A DNA stretch of 64,000 nt from Pseudoflavonifractor_A sp022772585 (GCF_052065415.1 NZ_JBQHUB010000008.1:1-64000), one strand, 5' to 3'; shown: positions 25,641 through 35,026, counted from the first letter of the stretch. The notes: a model not told the origin generated them from the sequence alone. Made by a program: numbers and translations.

Positions 25641-26128
25641 TCCACTTCCTCCATATGATACGTCTGCCGCTCCGCCGGAATGGCGAAATCGGCCTCGATC
25701 CTCCGGGTCAGCACCTCCCGCTGCTCCGCAGTGAGACTACCGCGCACAGTCACTGCCCAGGGCACCGGATAGCCGTCCTGCTCCCGGGTCTCCACAGCCA
25801 CGGTGCAGCGGATGCCAAGGTCCTCCGCCTTGTCCGATATATATGCGTCGGACTGTTCTTCTATGAGTTCTTTCATGACCTCCAGGCTGGCGTCTGCCAT
25901 AACCGCCCGGTCCTCCTCGGGAAGGCGGTATTCCGTCAGCGCCCGGGAGAGCTGCATCCCGTCCACCTTCCATATAGGGGAGAGCACCGAGAGCATCAAT
26001 ACCAGCGCGCCCGTGAGCTTCCCGATCCGCTGTACCGTGCCCCTGGGCATCAGGCTCCCGGCGGCGGCCACCAGAACAGCGGCAGCGGTGACTCCCATGA
26101 TCCACTGCTTCACCACATCCAGCATCAT
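25637..26128 (-). CDS. spoIIIAF: Stage III sporulation protein AF
   Basis: A 163-residue protein with two N-terminal membrane helices (WIMGVTAAAVLVAAAGSLMP and IGKLTGALVLMLSVLSPIW) and a soluble ring-like domain (CTVAVETREQDGYPVPWAVT). Position in the operon and topology match SpoIIIAF. It overlaps both neighbours by 4 bp. Confidence 0.92.
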   Translation of the reverse strand: MMLDVVKQWIMGVTAAAVLVAAAGSLMPRGTVQRIGKLTGALVLMLSVLSPIWKVDGMQLSRALTEYRLPEEDRAVMADASLEVMKELIEEQSDAYISDKAEDLGIRCTVAVETREQDGYPVPWAVTVRGSLTAEQREVLTRRIEADFAIPAERQTYHMEEVE

Positions 26129-27255
26129 ACGCCTCCCACGGCCATGGTAATGGCCGACACCATGGATACCAGCAGCAGCAGAGCACTGGCGCCCGTCATG
26201 CCCAGCACCAGTCCAAAGGCACCGCCGATGGCATCAATGAGGCCCGCCATCCGGCCGCCGGCCACCGTGGCCGACAGGGCCGCCGTCAGCTTATAGACCA
26301 GATAATGGACCCCCAGCTGCAGGAATGGGGCCACACAGATGGCCAGCACCCCCAGCATACCGAACACGCCCACCGCGCCCCGCAGAATACCCGCCCCCGC
26401 CAGTACGGTCCCGGCCGCGTCGGATAGGATGCCGCCCACCACCGGGACCATGCCGGAGATGGTCATTTTGGCTGCCTTCAGCGTCACGGCGTCGGCGCTG
26501 CCTGCAATGACGCCGCTCACCGTCAGATACCCCACAAAGGCCAGCACAACGGCGGTGAGGATGGAGGTCACCGCCCATTTCAGCAGCTCTCCCACCCGTT
26601 TGAGCCCTTCATTCCCCAGCGCCGCGTAGGCAGTACAGGCTGCCACATAGAGGTACACCAGCGGCAGCAGCAGGCTGTTAATAAGGGTGAGCAGAACGTC
26701 GGAAAACAGCATGGTGGCAAGCTGCCGGGCGGCGGCGCCCGACGGTGCTCCGGCGGCGGCAGCAGCCGCCGTCATGGTGGGCAGCAGCACCTTTGAAAAC
26801 TGGCTCATCCTGTCCAGCGCCTCCCGCCCCAGACCGATCAGGGCATGGATGTCCGCCACCGACGCCGCCGTCACTGCCAGCGCGCCGGCCAGCGCGGTCA
26901 CGTCCACCTCTGCCGGCGCGCCCAGACTGCCGGACACCTCTCCCGCCAGAGCGCACAGCAGCACCACGCTCAGCAGCACCACGGCGCTGCGCACCGCCCG
27001 GCGCAGGACGCCCGGGAGCTCGTCCCTCCCTTTATCGAATATTTGTTCTATCCCATAATCCAGATCCAGTCCGCTGCCGATCTCCAGCCCGGACAGCTCT
27101 CCCTCCGCCGCCCGCCGCAAACCGTCCAGATCCAGCGCCTCGGCCTGGGCAGCCTCCACCTCCTCCGGTCCGGCGGCGCCGGCCGGCGGACACAGCGCCG
27201 GGAGCAGGACCAGGCATACCAGAAGGACCCATGCCCACCGCCGCGTCCTGCTCAT
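26125..27255 (-). CDS. spoIIIAE: Stage III sporulation protein AE
   Basis: A 376-residue polytopic membrane protein. A signal-like N-terminus (MSRTRRWAWVLLVCLVLLPA) and acidic segment precede multiple helices (AVVLLSVVLLCALAGEVSG; LLTLINSLLLPLVYLYVAAC). The block TISGMVPVVGGILSDAAGTV is a strongly conserved SpoIIIAE signature. Start 27255 overlaps the spoIIIAD stop (ATGA); the longer frame is spoIIIAD in another frame. Confidence 0.94.
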   Translation of the reverse strand: MSRTRRWAWVLLVCLVLLPALCPPAGAAGPEEVEAAQAEALDLDGLRRAAEGELSGLEIGSGLDLDYGIEQIFDKGRDELPGVLRRAVRSAVVLLSVVLLCALAGEVSGSLGAPAEVDVTALAGALAVTAASVADIHALIGLGREALDRMSQFSKVLLPTMTAAAAAAGAPSGAAARQLATMLFSDVLLTLINSLLLPLVYLYVAACTAYAALGNEGLKRVGELLKWAVTSILTAVVLAFVGYLTVSGVIAGSADAVTLKAAKMTISGMVPVVGGILSDAAGTVLAGAGILRGAVGVFGMLGVLAICVAPFLQLGVHYLVYKLTAALSATVAGGRMAGLIDAIGGAFGLVLGMTGASALLLLVSMVSAITMAVGGV

Positions 27256-27638
27256 ACCATAGCGTTCAGGGTGTCCAGCACCGCCCGGAGCAGAGGGGCC
27301 GCCACCCAAAGGGCGGCCGCCGCCCCGGCGGTCTCCATCGCCGCGCCGATGCCTCCCTCTCCCGCGTCCCGGCACAGCTCCGCCGCAACGCGGGTGACGA
27401 TGGATATCCCCACCGTCTTGAGCACCGGCGAGAGCACCGCCGGTGACAGTCCGGCCGTCTCGGCCAGTGCATCCAGAACGGTACGCAGACCGTCCACAGT
27501 CCTGAGCGCGGCGCCCAGAACCATGGCCGCGGCGGCCAGCGCCAGGACCAGCCCCAGCTCCCGGGCCTGCTTTTTGACCACCACGGCGCACAGCGCCGCG
27601 GTCACCGCCAGCGCGGCGGCCTTTATGATATCCGTCAT
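27252..27638 (-). CDS. spoIIIAD: Stage III sporulation protein AD
   Basis: A 128-residue membrane protein with about four helices (MTDIIKAAALAVTAALCAVV; LGLVLALAAAAMVLGAAL) and the typical end SPVLKTVGISIVTRVAAELC. Follows spoIIIAC by 6 bp. Confidence 0.93.
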   Translation of the reverse strand: MTDIIKAAALAVTAALCAVVVKKQARELGLVLALAAAAMVLGAALRTVDGLRTVLDALAETAGLSPAVLSPVLKTVGISIVTRVAAELCRDAGEGGIGAAMETAGAAAALWVAAPLLRAVLDTLNAMV

Positions 27639-27644
27639 AGTCCA

Positions 27645-27842
27645 TCACAGCCCAAACAGTTCCTTTACCAGGTCGAACAGGGCGCTGATCTCCCGCACCA
27701 CCAGCATGAGCACCACCACCAGCCCGGCCAGGGTCACCATAGTGGCCTGCTCATCCCGCCCCGACCGGGCCAGGACCTGATTGAGCACCGAGACCAGAAT
27801 GCCAATGGCGGCAATCTTGAAGATCAAATCCACATCCATCAT
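27645..27842 (-). CDS. spoIIIAC: Stage III sporulation protein AC
   Basis: A 65-residue membrane protein, MDVDLIFKIAAIGILVSVLN then VTLAGLVVVLMLVVREISAL, two helices, typical length for SpoIIIAC. Follows spoIIIAB by 21 bp. Confidence 0.94.
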   Translation of the reverse strand: MMDVDLIFKIAAIGILVSVLNQVLARSGRDEQATMVTLAGLVVVLMLVVREISALFDLVKELFGL

Positions 27843-27863
27843 GTTCCCACTTCCTCCGCTCTC

Positions 27864-28376
27864 CTACAGGAGAAGGATGACGAAAAAGCTGCCGGCGGCC
27901 ATGCCCAGGGCCTGATAGAGCCGCCCCCGTCCGTCACGGTCGGCCTCAGCGGCGGTCAGGTTCCCCTCCAGCCGGGCCCGGGTCAGGGCGATGGCCTCCC
28001 GCTGCCCCTCCCCGTCGTAGCGGCCCAGGACCTGTCCCAATTCCGCCAATGCTTCCCGGTCCTCCTCCGCCAGATCCATGGGCCAGTCAGCCAGGGCCTC
28101 CTCCCAGAGCTGCCCCAGGCTCCGCTCCCCCAAGCGGTCCAGTCCGTCCAGGCAGCGGCCGAAGAAGCCGCATGCCGGGGACTGGCTGCGGCGGGAAAGC
28201 TCGTCCAGCAGCTCCGGGATAGGGGTCAGGCGAAAGGAGAGCTCCCGCTCGGCCAGCTCCAGTGCGCCCAGCAGCGCGCGCAGACTCTTCACTCTCCGCC
28301 CCAGTTGGGCCGAGGCGGAAAAGCCCATGGCGGCCGCCCCTGCGGTGAGAAGCACCGCCCCCAGGAGCTTCAGCAT
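27864..28376 (-). CDS. spoIIIAB: Stage III sporulation protein AB
   Basis: A 170-residue protein with an N-terminal membrane helix (MLKLLGAVLLTAGAAAMGFS), a GspF-like helical domain (LRALLGALELAERELSFRLT) and a C-terminal helix (GMAAGSFFVILLL). The ATG at 28376 overlaps the end of spoIIIAA by 7 bp; upstream frame extension only reads spoIIIAA. Confidence 0.93.
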   Translation of the reverse strand: MLKLLGAVLLTAGAAAMGFSASAQLGRRVKSLRALLGALELAERELSFRLTPIPELLDELSRRSQSPACGFFGRCLDGLDRLGERSLGQLWEEALADWPMDLAEEDREALAELGQVLGRYDGEGQREAIALTRARLEGNLTAAEADRDGRGRLYQALGMAAGSFFVILLL

Positions 28377-29308
28377 CTCTCTCCCTCCAGACTTCGCACC
28401 TCGCATACCCGGCCCGGTCCAACCCGCCGGATGACCACCAGGCGCTGAAACACCTTCCGCTCCAGCAACCGCCGGTAGAGGGGGCGGATACGCAGGTCCT
28501 CCGGCCCCGTACCGTGGGCGGTGGCCAGCAGAGCCACGCCGCAGTTGGCGGCGGCCTCCAGCGCCTCCGCATCCTCGGGGGCGGTGATCTCGTCGGCGGC
28601 CAGCACCTGGGGATTCATCCCCCGCAGCAGCATCATCAGCGCCGCCGCCTTGGGACATCCGTCCAGAATGTCCGTGTGCCCGCCCACGTCCAGCTGGGGC
28701 ATTCCCTCCCACAGGGCGGCCACCTCGCTGCGCTCATCCGCCAGGCCCACCCGCAGAGCGGGGCCCTCCACGCCGTCGGACAGGGAGCGCACCAGGTCCC
28801 GCAGCAGCGTGGTCTTTCCGCCGCCGGGGGGCGAGAGGATCAGCGTGCTGTGGACGCCGCCGGGACGCCGCAGCACATCCAGAACGGCCTCCGCCGCACC
28901 GGGCACTTCCCGGGCCACCCGGATGGACAGTGAGGAGAGCTGCCGCAGATTATGTACCGCGCCCTCCCGCACCACCGCGGAACCGCACAGGCCGATGCGG
29001 TGCCCGCCCCGGACGGTGAAAAACCCATTCTGCACCCGGTCCAGCGCCGTATGGGCCGAGGCGCGGGTGGCCACCTCCAGCACCAGGGACAGATCGCTGC
29101 TGCGGACGATCTCTCCGGCCCCCGGCACCTGTTTCTCCCCTGCCGGGCTCCCTACCGTCATGGCCCGTCCCGCCCGCAGGCGGATCTCCTCGGTCATGGC
29201 CTGCTCCTCCCGGGGCAGCCGCTCCAGAGGCCCCCGCAGCCACGCCGGGAGCAGCGCCGCCGCCTGACGGAACCGCTCCGCCGCTCTCTCTTCCTGCCCA
29301 GTGGTCAT
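28370..29308 (-). CDS. spoIIIAA: Stage III sporulation protein AA (ATPase)
   Basis: A 312-residue secretion-type ATPase that is believed to power the SpoIIIA channel. Walker A is LSPPGGGKTTLLRDL, with Walker B-like ALMMLLRGMNPQVLAADEIT and HRIGLCGSAVV upstream. I take ATG 29308 with AAGGAG 10 bases upstream rather than the longer frame from 29344, which would include the promoter -10 region. Confidence 0.94.
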   Translation of the reverse strand: MTTGQEERAAERFRQAAALLPAWLRGPLERLPREEQAMTEEIRLRAGRAMTVGSPAGEKQVPGAGEIVRSSDLSLVLEVATRASAHTALDRVQNGFFTVRGGHRIGLCGSAVVREGAVHNLRQLSSLSIRVAREVPGAAEAVLDVLRRPGGVHSTLILSPPGGGKTTLLRDLVRSLSDGVEGPALRVGLADERSEVAALWEGMPQLDVGGHTDILDGCPKAAALMMLLRGMNPQVLAADEITAPEDAEALEAAANCGVALLATAHGTGPEDLRIRPLYRRLLERKVFQRLVVIRRVGPGRVCEVRSLEGERC

Positions 29309-29344
29309 ATCGCTCACGCTCCTTGTCTTTGGAATTACTGGCAC

Positions 29345-29373
29345 ATTCTATGAGGGCACGTCCCGCTTTATGA
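29345..29373 (-). promoter_or_regulatory. Sigma-E-type promoter of the spoIIIA operon
   Basis: Minus strand: TCATAAA (complement of 29367-29373), a 14-bp spacer and CATAGAAT (complement of 29345-29352). This matches the mother-cell sigma-E pattern (-35 with ATA, -10 CATA..AT), and spoIIIA is a classical sigma-E target. No good sigma-A boxes were seen in the same place. Confidence 0.7.
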
Positions 29374-29454
29374 CGGGCATGTCCGTTTTTTTCCGGGCCT
29401 CTGCCGGCGCGGGTCGCCTACAGGGGGAGAATTTGTAAATTTTTTGCGACCATG

Positions 29455-29483
29455 CTGTCAACTTATGAAAAATGTGGTATGAT
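29455..29483 (+). promoter_or_regulatory. Promoter of the yfmF-yfmH-lgt unit
   Basis: CTGTCA at 29455-29460, a 17-bp spacer and TATGAT at 29478-29483, about 80 bp before the yfmF start. Confidence 0.6.
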
Positions 29484-29563
29484 AAAATATCTGTAAGATC
29501 GTCATAATAAGAGGACGGCGCTTTGCGTCTCCCCTCTCACATATTGGAAAGGAACGGTGGCCT

Positions 29564-30844
29564 ATGGCCGATATGACCCGAATCGAACTGTCGCCCGGCG
29601 TCCATCTGACGGCGGTCCATACCGAAAAATTCAAGTCCTGTGTCCTGGGCGCCACGCTGCTCTCGCCGCTGGACCGGGAAACCGCCTCCCTCAACGCCCT
29701 CATCCCCTCCGTGCTCCGCCGGGGCACACAGATGCATCCTGATATGGAATCCCTCTCCGCCGCGCTGGACGAGCTGTACGGCGGCTCCATCGAGCCCATG
29801 GTCCGCACCCGGGGTGAGACCCAGTGCGTGGGTTTTCTGGGCAGCTTTCTGGACGACGCCTATACCCTGGACGGCGCCTCCATTCTGGAGCCTGCCGCCG
29901 GTCTGCTGGGAGAGCTGCTCCTCCGGCCCTATACTGTGGACGGCGTCTTCTGTCCTGACTACACCAGGGGCGAGCGGGACAACCTGGTGGACCGCATCCG
30001 GGCCCAGGTCAACGAAAAGCGCAGCTACGCCCTCTCCCGCCTGAAGCAGGAGATGTGCGCCGGGGAGCCCTTCGGTGTGGACCGCCTGGGCGACGAGGCC
30101 CACGCCTCCGCCATCACGGCCCAAACCCTGTGGGACCAGTACCGCGCCCTGCTCGCCTCCGCCCCCCTGGAGCTCTATTACTGCGGCTCGGCCCAGCCCC
30201 AGCGGGTGGCCGGCGCCCTGCGCGCCGCCCTCTCCGACCTGCCCCGGTCCGGCGTCCGCGCCGTCCCTCCCCGGCCCGTCCGGCAGGAGGCCCCCGCCCA
30301 GCCCCGCTATGTGGAGGAGGCGCTGGACGTGACCCAGGGCAAGCTGACCATGGGCTTCCGGGCCGGGGCCGACGTGTGGAGCGAGCAGTACCCCGCCCTC
30401 GTGCTGGCCAACGCCATCTATGGCGGCACCACCACCTCCAGGCTCTTCCTCAACGTGCGGGAGAAGCTCTCCCTGTGCTACTACGCCAGCTCTCAGCTGG
30501 AGAAGTTCAAGGGCGTGATGCTGGTGTCCTCCGGCGTGGAGTTTGACCAGTTTGCTCCGGCCAGGGACGAGGTCCTGGCTCAGCTGGCCGCCTGCAAGGC
30601 GGGGGATTTTGAGGACTGGGAGCTGGAGGGCGCCCGCCGCTCGGTAGTGGGCGCGCTGAAGAGCGCCATGGACGCCCAGGGCCGGCTGGAGGACTTCTGG
30701 CTGGGACAGGCGGTAGCCGGTCTCACCGAGGGGCCTGACGCCCTGGCCGACCGGGTGGAACAGGTCACCCGTGAGCAGGTGGTCCGGGCCCTCAACACTC
30801 TGGAGCTGGACACCGTCTATTTCCTGAAAGGCAAGGAGGCCTGA
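29564..30844 (+). CDS. yfmF: M16-family protein YfmF, inactive-type subunit
   Basis: A 426-residue insulinase-like (M16) protein of the EF-P 5-aminopentanol modification-associated group. Where active M16 proteases have HxxEH, this protein reads LNALIPSVLRRGTQ, so it lacks the zinc site and should be the partner subunit. Later segments YYCGSAQPQRVAGAL and LVLANAIYGGTTTSRLFLNV are typical M16 domain II features. It lies 4 bp before the active partner and forms a unit with lgt. Confidence 0.9.
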   Translation: MADMTRIELSPGVHLTAVHTEKFKSCVLGATLLSPLDRETASLNALIPSVLRRGTQMHPDMESLSAALDELYGGSIEPMVRTRGETQCVGFLGSFLDDAYTLDGASILEPAAGLLGELLLRPYTVDGVFCPDYTRGERDNLVDRIRAQVNEKRSYALSRLKQEMCAGEPFGVDRLGDEAHASAITAQTLWDQYRALLASAPLELYYCGSAQPQRVAGALRAALSDLPRSGVRAVPPRPVRQEAPAQPRYVEEALDVTQGKLTMGFRAGADVWSEQYPALVLANAIYGGTTTSRLFLNVREKLSLCYYASSQLEKFKGVMLVSSGVEFDQFAPARDEVLAQLAACKAGDFEDWELEGARRSVVGALKSAMDAQGRLEDFWLGQAVAGLTEGPDALADRVEQVTREQVVRALNTLELDTVYFLKGKEA

Positions 30845-30848
30845 TCGC

Positions 30849-32126
30849 ATGGAGAAACAGATCTATTCCCGGGTGGGCGAGACCGTCTGGACCACCCATC
30901 TGGATAACGGCCTTCCCATCTACGTGGATGTGAAGCCCGGCTTTCAGAAGAGCTACGCCTTCTTCGCCACCAACTACGGCGGCATGGATATGCGCTTTGA
31001 GCTGGACGGCGTATGGCAGGACACTCCCGCCGGCGTAGCCCATTTCCTGGAGCACAAAATGTTTGACACTAGGGACGGAAATGCCCTTCAGGACCTGGCC
31101 GCCAACGGCGCTTCCCCCAATGCCTTCACCAGCACGGCCATTACCGGTTATTACTTCGAGAGCACCGAGAAATTCGAGGAGAACCTGCGTATCCTCCTCT
31201 CCTTTGTCTCCGTCCCCTGGTTCACCCCGGAGAGCGTGAACAAGGAGCAGGGCATCATCGGCCAGGAGATCCAGATGATCGAGGACGACCCGGAGTGGCA
31301 GGTGTTCACCAACCTGCTCTCCGCCCTCTATGCACACAATCCTGTCCGGGTATCGGTGGCGGGCAGCCGGGAGTCCATCTCCCACATCACCGCCGACACC
31401 CTCTACGCCTGCCACAAGGCCTTTTACAACCCCTCCAACATGGTGCTGTGCGTGGCCGGCGACGTGGATCCGGAGCGGGTAGCCGCCCTGGCCCGGGAGA
31501 TCCTGCCCGCCCAGGGCCGTCCCGCCATCCCCCGGGACTACGGCAAGGACGAGCCCGAGACCGCCAACGAGCCCCTGCGGGAGCTGCGGATGGAGGTCTC
31601 CACCCCCATCTTCCAGCTGGGATTCAAAGCCGACCCCGCTCCCCACGGACAGGAGCACCTGCGGCAGGAGCTCATCGGCGAGCTGGTCACCGAGGTGCTG
31701 GCCGGTTCCTCCAGTCCCCTGTACGCCCGGCTCTACCGGGAGGGACTCATCAACAAAAACTTCGGCTGCGGGTACGAGGCCTATCCCGGCTGCGCCTTCC
31801 TGGCTGCCGGCGGCGAGAGCCGGGACCCGGAGGCTGTGCGGGACGCGGTGCTCGCCGAGGCCGGACGCCTGGGCCGGGAGGGCGTGGACCCCGCCCTGTT
31901 CCGGCGGCTGAAAAAGGCCGCCTACGGCAGCCAGGTACGGGCCCTCAACTCCTTTGAGCACACCTGCGTCACCCTTGCTCAGTCCCATTTCGCGGGCGTG
32001 GACTATCTGGACTTCCCCGCCGTGTTCGATTCCATCTCCCAGTCTGATGTGGAGTCCGCCATCCGCCGCTGGTGCACCCCGGAGCGTGCCGCCCTGGCCG
32101 TGGTCCGGCCCAAGGAGGGCGTATGA
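30849..32126 (+). CDS. yfmH: M16-family zinc protease YfmH
   Basis: A 425-residue M16 peptidase with the zinc-binding HxxEH in VAHFLEHKMFDTRDG (about residue 70) and the downstream Glu region NKEQGIIGQEIQMIEDDPEW. Its partner YfmF has lost this site, so the two probably act as a heterodimer. In the B. subtilis equivalent this pair is linked to EF-P modification and swarming; the substrate is not visible here. It overlaps lgt by 4 bp (ATGA). Confidence 0.92.
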   Translation: MEKQIYSRVGETVWTTHLDNGLPIYVDVKPGFQKSYAFFATNYGGMDMRFELDGVWQDTPAGVAHFLEHKMFDTRDGNALQDLAANGASPNAFTSTAITGYYFESTEKFEENLRILLSFVSVPWFTPESVNKEQGIIGQEIQMIEDDPEWQVFTNLLSALYAHNPVRVSVAGSRESISHITADTLYACHKAFYNPSNMVLCVAGDVDPERVAALAREILPAQGRPAIPRDYGKDEPETANEPLRELRMEVSTPIFQLGFKADPAPHGQEHLRQELIGELVTEVLAGSSSPLYARLYREGLINKNFGCGYEAYPGCAFLAAGGESRDPEAVRDAVLAEAGRLGREGVDPALFRRLKKAAYGSQVRALNSFEHTCVTLAQSHFAGVDYLDFPAVFDSISQSDVESAIRRWCTPERAALAVVRPKEGV

Positions 32127-33010
32127 TCCGTACCGTCACCTTTCCGGGCCTGGGCCTGGAATTTCATCTCAACCCCATCGCTTTTACGGTTTTCGGCTGG
32201 CCCATCCACTGGTACGGCGTGATCATCGCCGCCGGCTTCCTGCTGGCGGTGGCCTACTGTACCCGCGTCTCCAAGCGCTTTGGCATCAAGGAAGACGACA
32301 TTCTGGATATGCTTCTCTATGCCGCGCCCCTGGCTATTCTGGGGGCCCGGCTCTACTACATCGTGTTTTACCTGGACCTCTTCCGCCGTGAGGACGGCTC
32401 GCTGGACTTCATGCAGATGGTGCGCATCTGGGACGGCGGCCTGGCCATCTACGGCGCCGTCATCGCCGCGGCAGTGACCCTGTTCGTATTCTGCCGCTCC
32501 CGGAAAATCTCTTTTCTTGCCTTTGCCGACCTGGGGGTCAACGGTCTGCTCATCGGCCAGGCCATCGGCCGCTGGGGCAATTTCGTCAACGTGGAGGCCT
32601 ATGGCGGAGACACCACGCTTCCCTGGCGCATGGGCATCATCGAGTGGGCAGGCAGCGCCGAGGTTTTTCGGGAAGTCCACCCCACCTTCCTCTACGAATC
32701 TCTCTGGAATCTGGTGGGACTGGCCCTTCTCATCCTCATCGCCCGGAAATGGCGGACCTTCGACGGTCAGATCTTTTTCAGCTATCTGGCCTGGTACGGT
32801 ATCGGCCGGGGCCTGATCGAGGGCCTGCGCACCGACAGCCTCTACCTTTTCTCCACCGGCATCCGGGTCTCCCAGCTTCTGGGCTTCGCCTCCGGTCTGG
32901 TGGGGATCGCGCTGCTGGTCTGGAACCTGAAGTTCCGCCGCCATACGCCGGAGGAGCTGTGGGTCAACCGCTACGCCCCGCCCGCCCCGGAGGAGGGCGC
33001 CGGCCAGTGA
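32123..33010 (+). CDS. lgt: Prolipoprotein diacylglyceryl transferase
   Basis: A 295-residue membrane enzyme that attaches diacylglycerol to lipobox Cys of prolipoproteins. Motifs: FGWPIHWYGVIIAAGF, YAAPLAILGARLYYIVF (Arg/Tyr catalytic region) and the Lgt signature IGQAIGRWGNFVNVEAYGG. Seven hydrophobic segments. The ATG at 32123 overlaps yfmH; the BmpA lipoprotein encoded at 54631-55680 would be one substrate. Confidence 0.96.
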   Translation: MIRTVTFPGLGLEFHLNPIAFTVFGWPIHWYGVIIAAGFLLAVAYCTRVSKRFGIKEDDILDMLLYAAPLAILGARLYYIVFYLDLFRREDGSLDFMQMVRIWDGGLAIYGAVIAAAVTLFVFCRSRKISFLAFADLGVNGLLIGQAIGRWGNFVNVEAYGGDTTLPWRMGIIEWAGSAEVFREVHPTFLYESLWNLVGLALLILIARKWRTFDGQIFFSYLAWYGIGRGLIEGLRTDSLYLFSTGIRVSQLLGFASGLVGIALLVWNLKFRRHTPEELWVNRYAPPAPEEGAGQ

Positions 33011-33020
33011 CCGCGCTTTC

Positions 33021-33070
33021 GCCCCGCCCCGCCGCAAAAACGGCCGGGCGGGGCTTTCTCTGTTGTTTTA
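33021..33070 (+). terminator. Terminator after lgt
   Basis: Arms GCCCCGCCC (33021-33029) and GGGCGGGGC (33045-33053) followed by a T-rich tail to 33070. Confidence 0.8.
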
Positions 33071-33126
33071 GACGAAAAGGCGCCCATGGATGGCCGCAAA
33101 TTTTATTGCGGATGCCGCATTTTTTC

Positions 33127-33155
33127 TTGACAAACCCGGCAGAATATTGTATCAT
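33127..33155 (+). promoter_or_regulatory. Promoter of the ylxM-ffh operon
   Basis: TTGACA at 33127-33132, a 17-bp spacer and TATCAT at 33150-33155; about 75 bp before the ylxM start. Confidence 0.8.
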
Positions 33156-33230
33156 CAATCATGTTGTAAAGCTCTCAAACTTTACAAAGCGGCTCACCTT
33201 TACAAACAGTCCCGGAAGGAGGCGTCGGAA

Positions 33231-33602
33231 TTGAAGAATCAGGCGTACCGTATGGCCATGCTCTTCGACTTCTACGGTGACATGCTCACCGACCGGCAGA
33301 AGGAATTCTACGACCTCTATTACAACGAGGACCTCTCCCTGGCCGAGATCGCCGAGAACTACGGCATCACCCGTCAGGGCGTCCGGGACGTGATCGTCCG
33401 GGCCGAGGCCATCCTCACCGAGCTGGAGGACAAGACCGGCATCATCCGCCGCTTCCACAAGATGCAGGAGCAGTTTTCCGAGATCCAGAAGGCGGTGGAC
33501 GGCATCCGCTCCGTCAACGAGGAGCGCCGCTATTACGACAACACCATCGAGAGCCGCTGCAACGATATCCAGGCCGTTCTCGATCAGCTGAAGCAGGAGT
33601 AA
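33231..33602 (+). CDS. ylxM: YlxM-family helix-turn-helix protein
   Basis: A 123-residue DNA-binding-like protein of the YlxM/p13 family, usually encoded before ffh and reported to stimulate SRP in some bacteria. The HTH is YYNEDLSLAEIAENYGITRQ with GVRDVIVRAEAILTELEDKT following, then a helical tail. The start is TTG at 33231 with AAGGAGG eight bases upstream; the frame extends farther upstream only across the promoter. It ends 3 bp before ffh. Confidence 0.93.
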   Translation: MKNQAYRMAMLFDFYGDMLTDRQKEFYDLYYNEDLSLAEIAENYGITRQGVRDVIVRAEAILTELEDKTGIIRRFHKMQEQFSEIQKAVDGIRSVNEERRYYDNTIESRCNDIQAVLDQLKQE

Positions 33603-33605
33603 GCA

Positions 33606-34961
33606 ATGGCGTTTGAAGGATTAACCGAAAAGCTCTCCGCCGCCTTTAAAAAGCTGCGGGGCAAGGGCCGTCTCACCGAGGCCGACGTGAAGGAGGCCAT
33701 GCGGGAGATCCGGGTGGCTCTGCTGGAGGCCGACGTCAACTTCAAGATCGTCAAGCAGTTCGTGGCCACCGTCACCGAGCGGGCCGTCGGCTCCGACGTG
33801 CTGGAGAGCCTGACCCCCGCCCAGATGATTGTCAAGATCGTCAATGAAGAGCTCACCGCCCTGATGGGCAGCGAGGCGGCCAAGCTCAATATCTCCCCCG
33901 CGCCCCCCACCGTGGTCATGCTGGTGGGCCTCAACGGCGCAGGCAAGACCACCAACGGCGCCAAGCTGGCCGGCTACATGAAGCGCCGCAGCGGCAAGCG
34001 CCCCCTGCTGGTGGCCTGCGACACCTTCCGTCCCGCCGCCATCACCCAATTGGAAGTGGTGGGCAGCCAGGTGGATGTGCCCGTCTTCCAGATGGGCCAG
34101 AACGACCCCATCGACATCGCCAAGGCCGGCATTGAGCACGCCCGCAAGCACGGCAACGACATGGTGTTTATCGACACCGCCGGCCGGCTCCATGTGGATG
34201 AAGAACTGATGGGCCAGCTCAAGGACATGAAGGCCGCCGTCGAGCCCGACGAGATCCTGCTCATCGTGGACGCCATGATCGGCCAGGACGCGGTGAACGC
34301 CGCCAAGGCCTTTGACGAGGCGCTGGACATCACCGGCGTCATGCTCACCAAGCTGGACGGTGACGCCCGGGGCGGCGCGGCTCTCTCCATCAAGGCGGTC
34401 ACCGGAAAGCCCATCAAGTTCGTGGGCCTGGGCGAGAAGCTGGACCAGATCGAGGTCTTTCACCCCGACCGGATGGCCTCCCGCATCCTGGGCATGGGCG
34501 ACATGCTCTCCCTCATCGAAAAAGCCCAGGAAAATTTTGATCTTCAGAAGGCCAAGGAGATGGAGCAGAAGCTCCGCACCAACAAATTCACCCTGGCCGA
34601 CTTTTACGAGCAGCTCTCCCAGATCAAGAACATGGGCTCGCTCAGCGATATCGCCGGTATGCTGCCCGGCGTCAACGCCAAGGCCCTGGAGGGGGCCTCT
34701 GTGGATGAGAAGGCCCTGGCCCGTACCGAGGCCATCATCCTCTCCATGACCCCCCAGGAGCGGGAGAACCCATCCCTGCTGAACAACAGCCGGAAAAAGC
34801 GCATCGCCGCCGGCTCCGGCACCCAGGTGGTGGACATCAACCGCCTGCTCAAGCAGTTTGATCTGATGCAGCAGATGACCAAGCAGTTCTCCGGCGGGCG
34901 GATGAAGCGCCGGGCCGGGATGTTTGGCAAAATGAAGGGCGGACGCAGGTTCCCCTTCTGA
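33606..34961 (+). CDS. ffh: Signal recognition particle protein Ffh
   Basis: A 451-residue SRP54 GTPase. The N domain is followed by the G domain: P-loop VGLNGAGKTTNGAKLAGYM, DTFRPAAITQLE, DTAGRLHVDEELMG and TKLDGDARGGAALSIK. The Met-rich M domain (GGRMKRRAGMFGKMKGG) binds 4.5S RNA and signal sequences. One unusual point is Asn in place of the common Thr/Ser run after GKTT. Forms an operon with ylxM, rpsP and khpA. Confidence 0.97.
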   Translation: MAFEGLTEKLSAAFKKLRGKGRLTEADVKEAMREIRVALLEADVNFKIVKQFVATVTERAVGSDVLESLTPAQMIVKIVNEELTALMGSEAAKLNISPAPPTVVMLVGLNGAGKTTNGAKLAGYMKRRSGKRPLLVACDTFRPAAITQLEVVGSQVDVPVFQMGQNDPIDIAKAGIEHARKHGNDMVFIDTAGRLHVDEELMGQLKDMKAAVEPDEILLIVDAMIGQDAVNAAKAFDEALDITGVMLTKLDGDARGGAALSIKAVTGKPIKFVGLGEKLDQIEVFHPDRMASRILGMGDMLSLIEKAQENFDLQKAKEMEQKLRTNKFTLADFYEQLSQIKNMGSLSDIAGMLPGVNAKALEGASVDEKALARTEAIILSMTPQERENPSLLNNSRKKRIAAGSGTQVVDINRLLKQFDLMQQMTKQFSGGRMKRRAGMFGKMKGGRRFPF

Positions 34962-35026
34962 GCAAGTTGGTACACGCTTCGCGTTGACCATAGAGAGATG
35001 TACAATATTATGGAGGTGAATCTACC

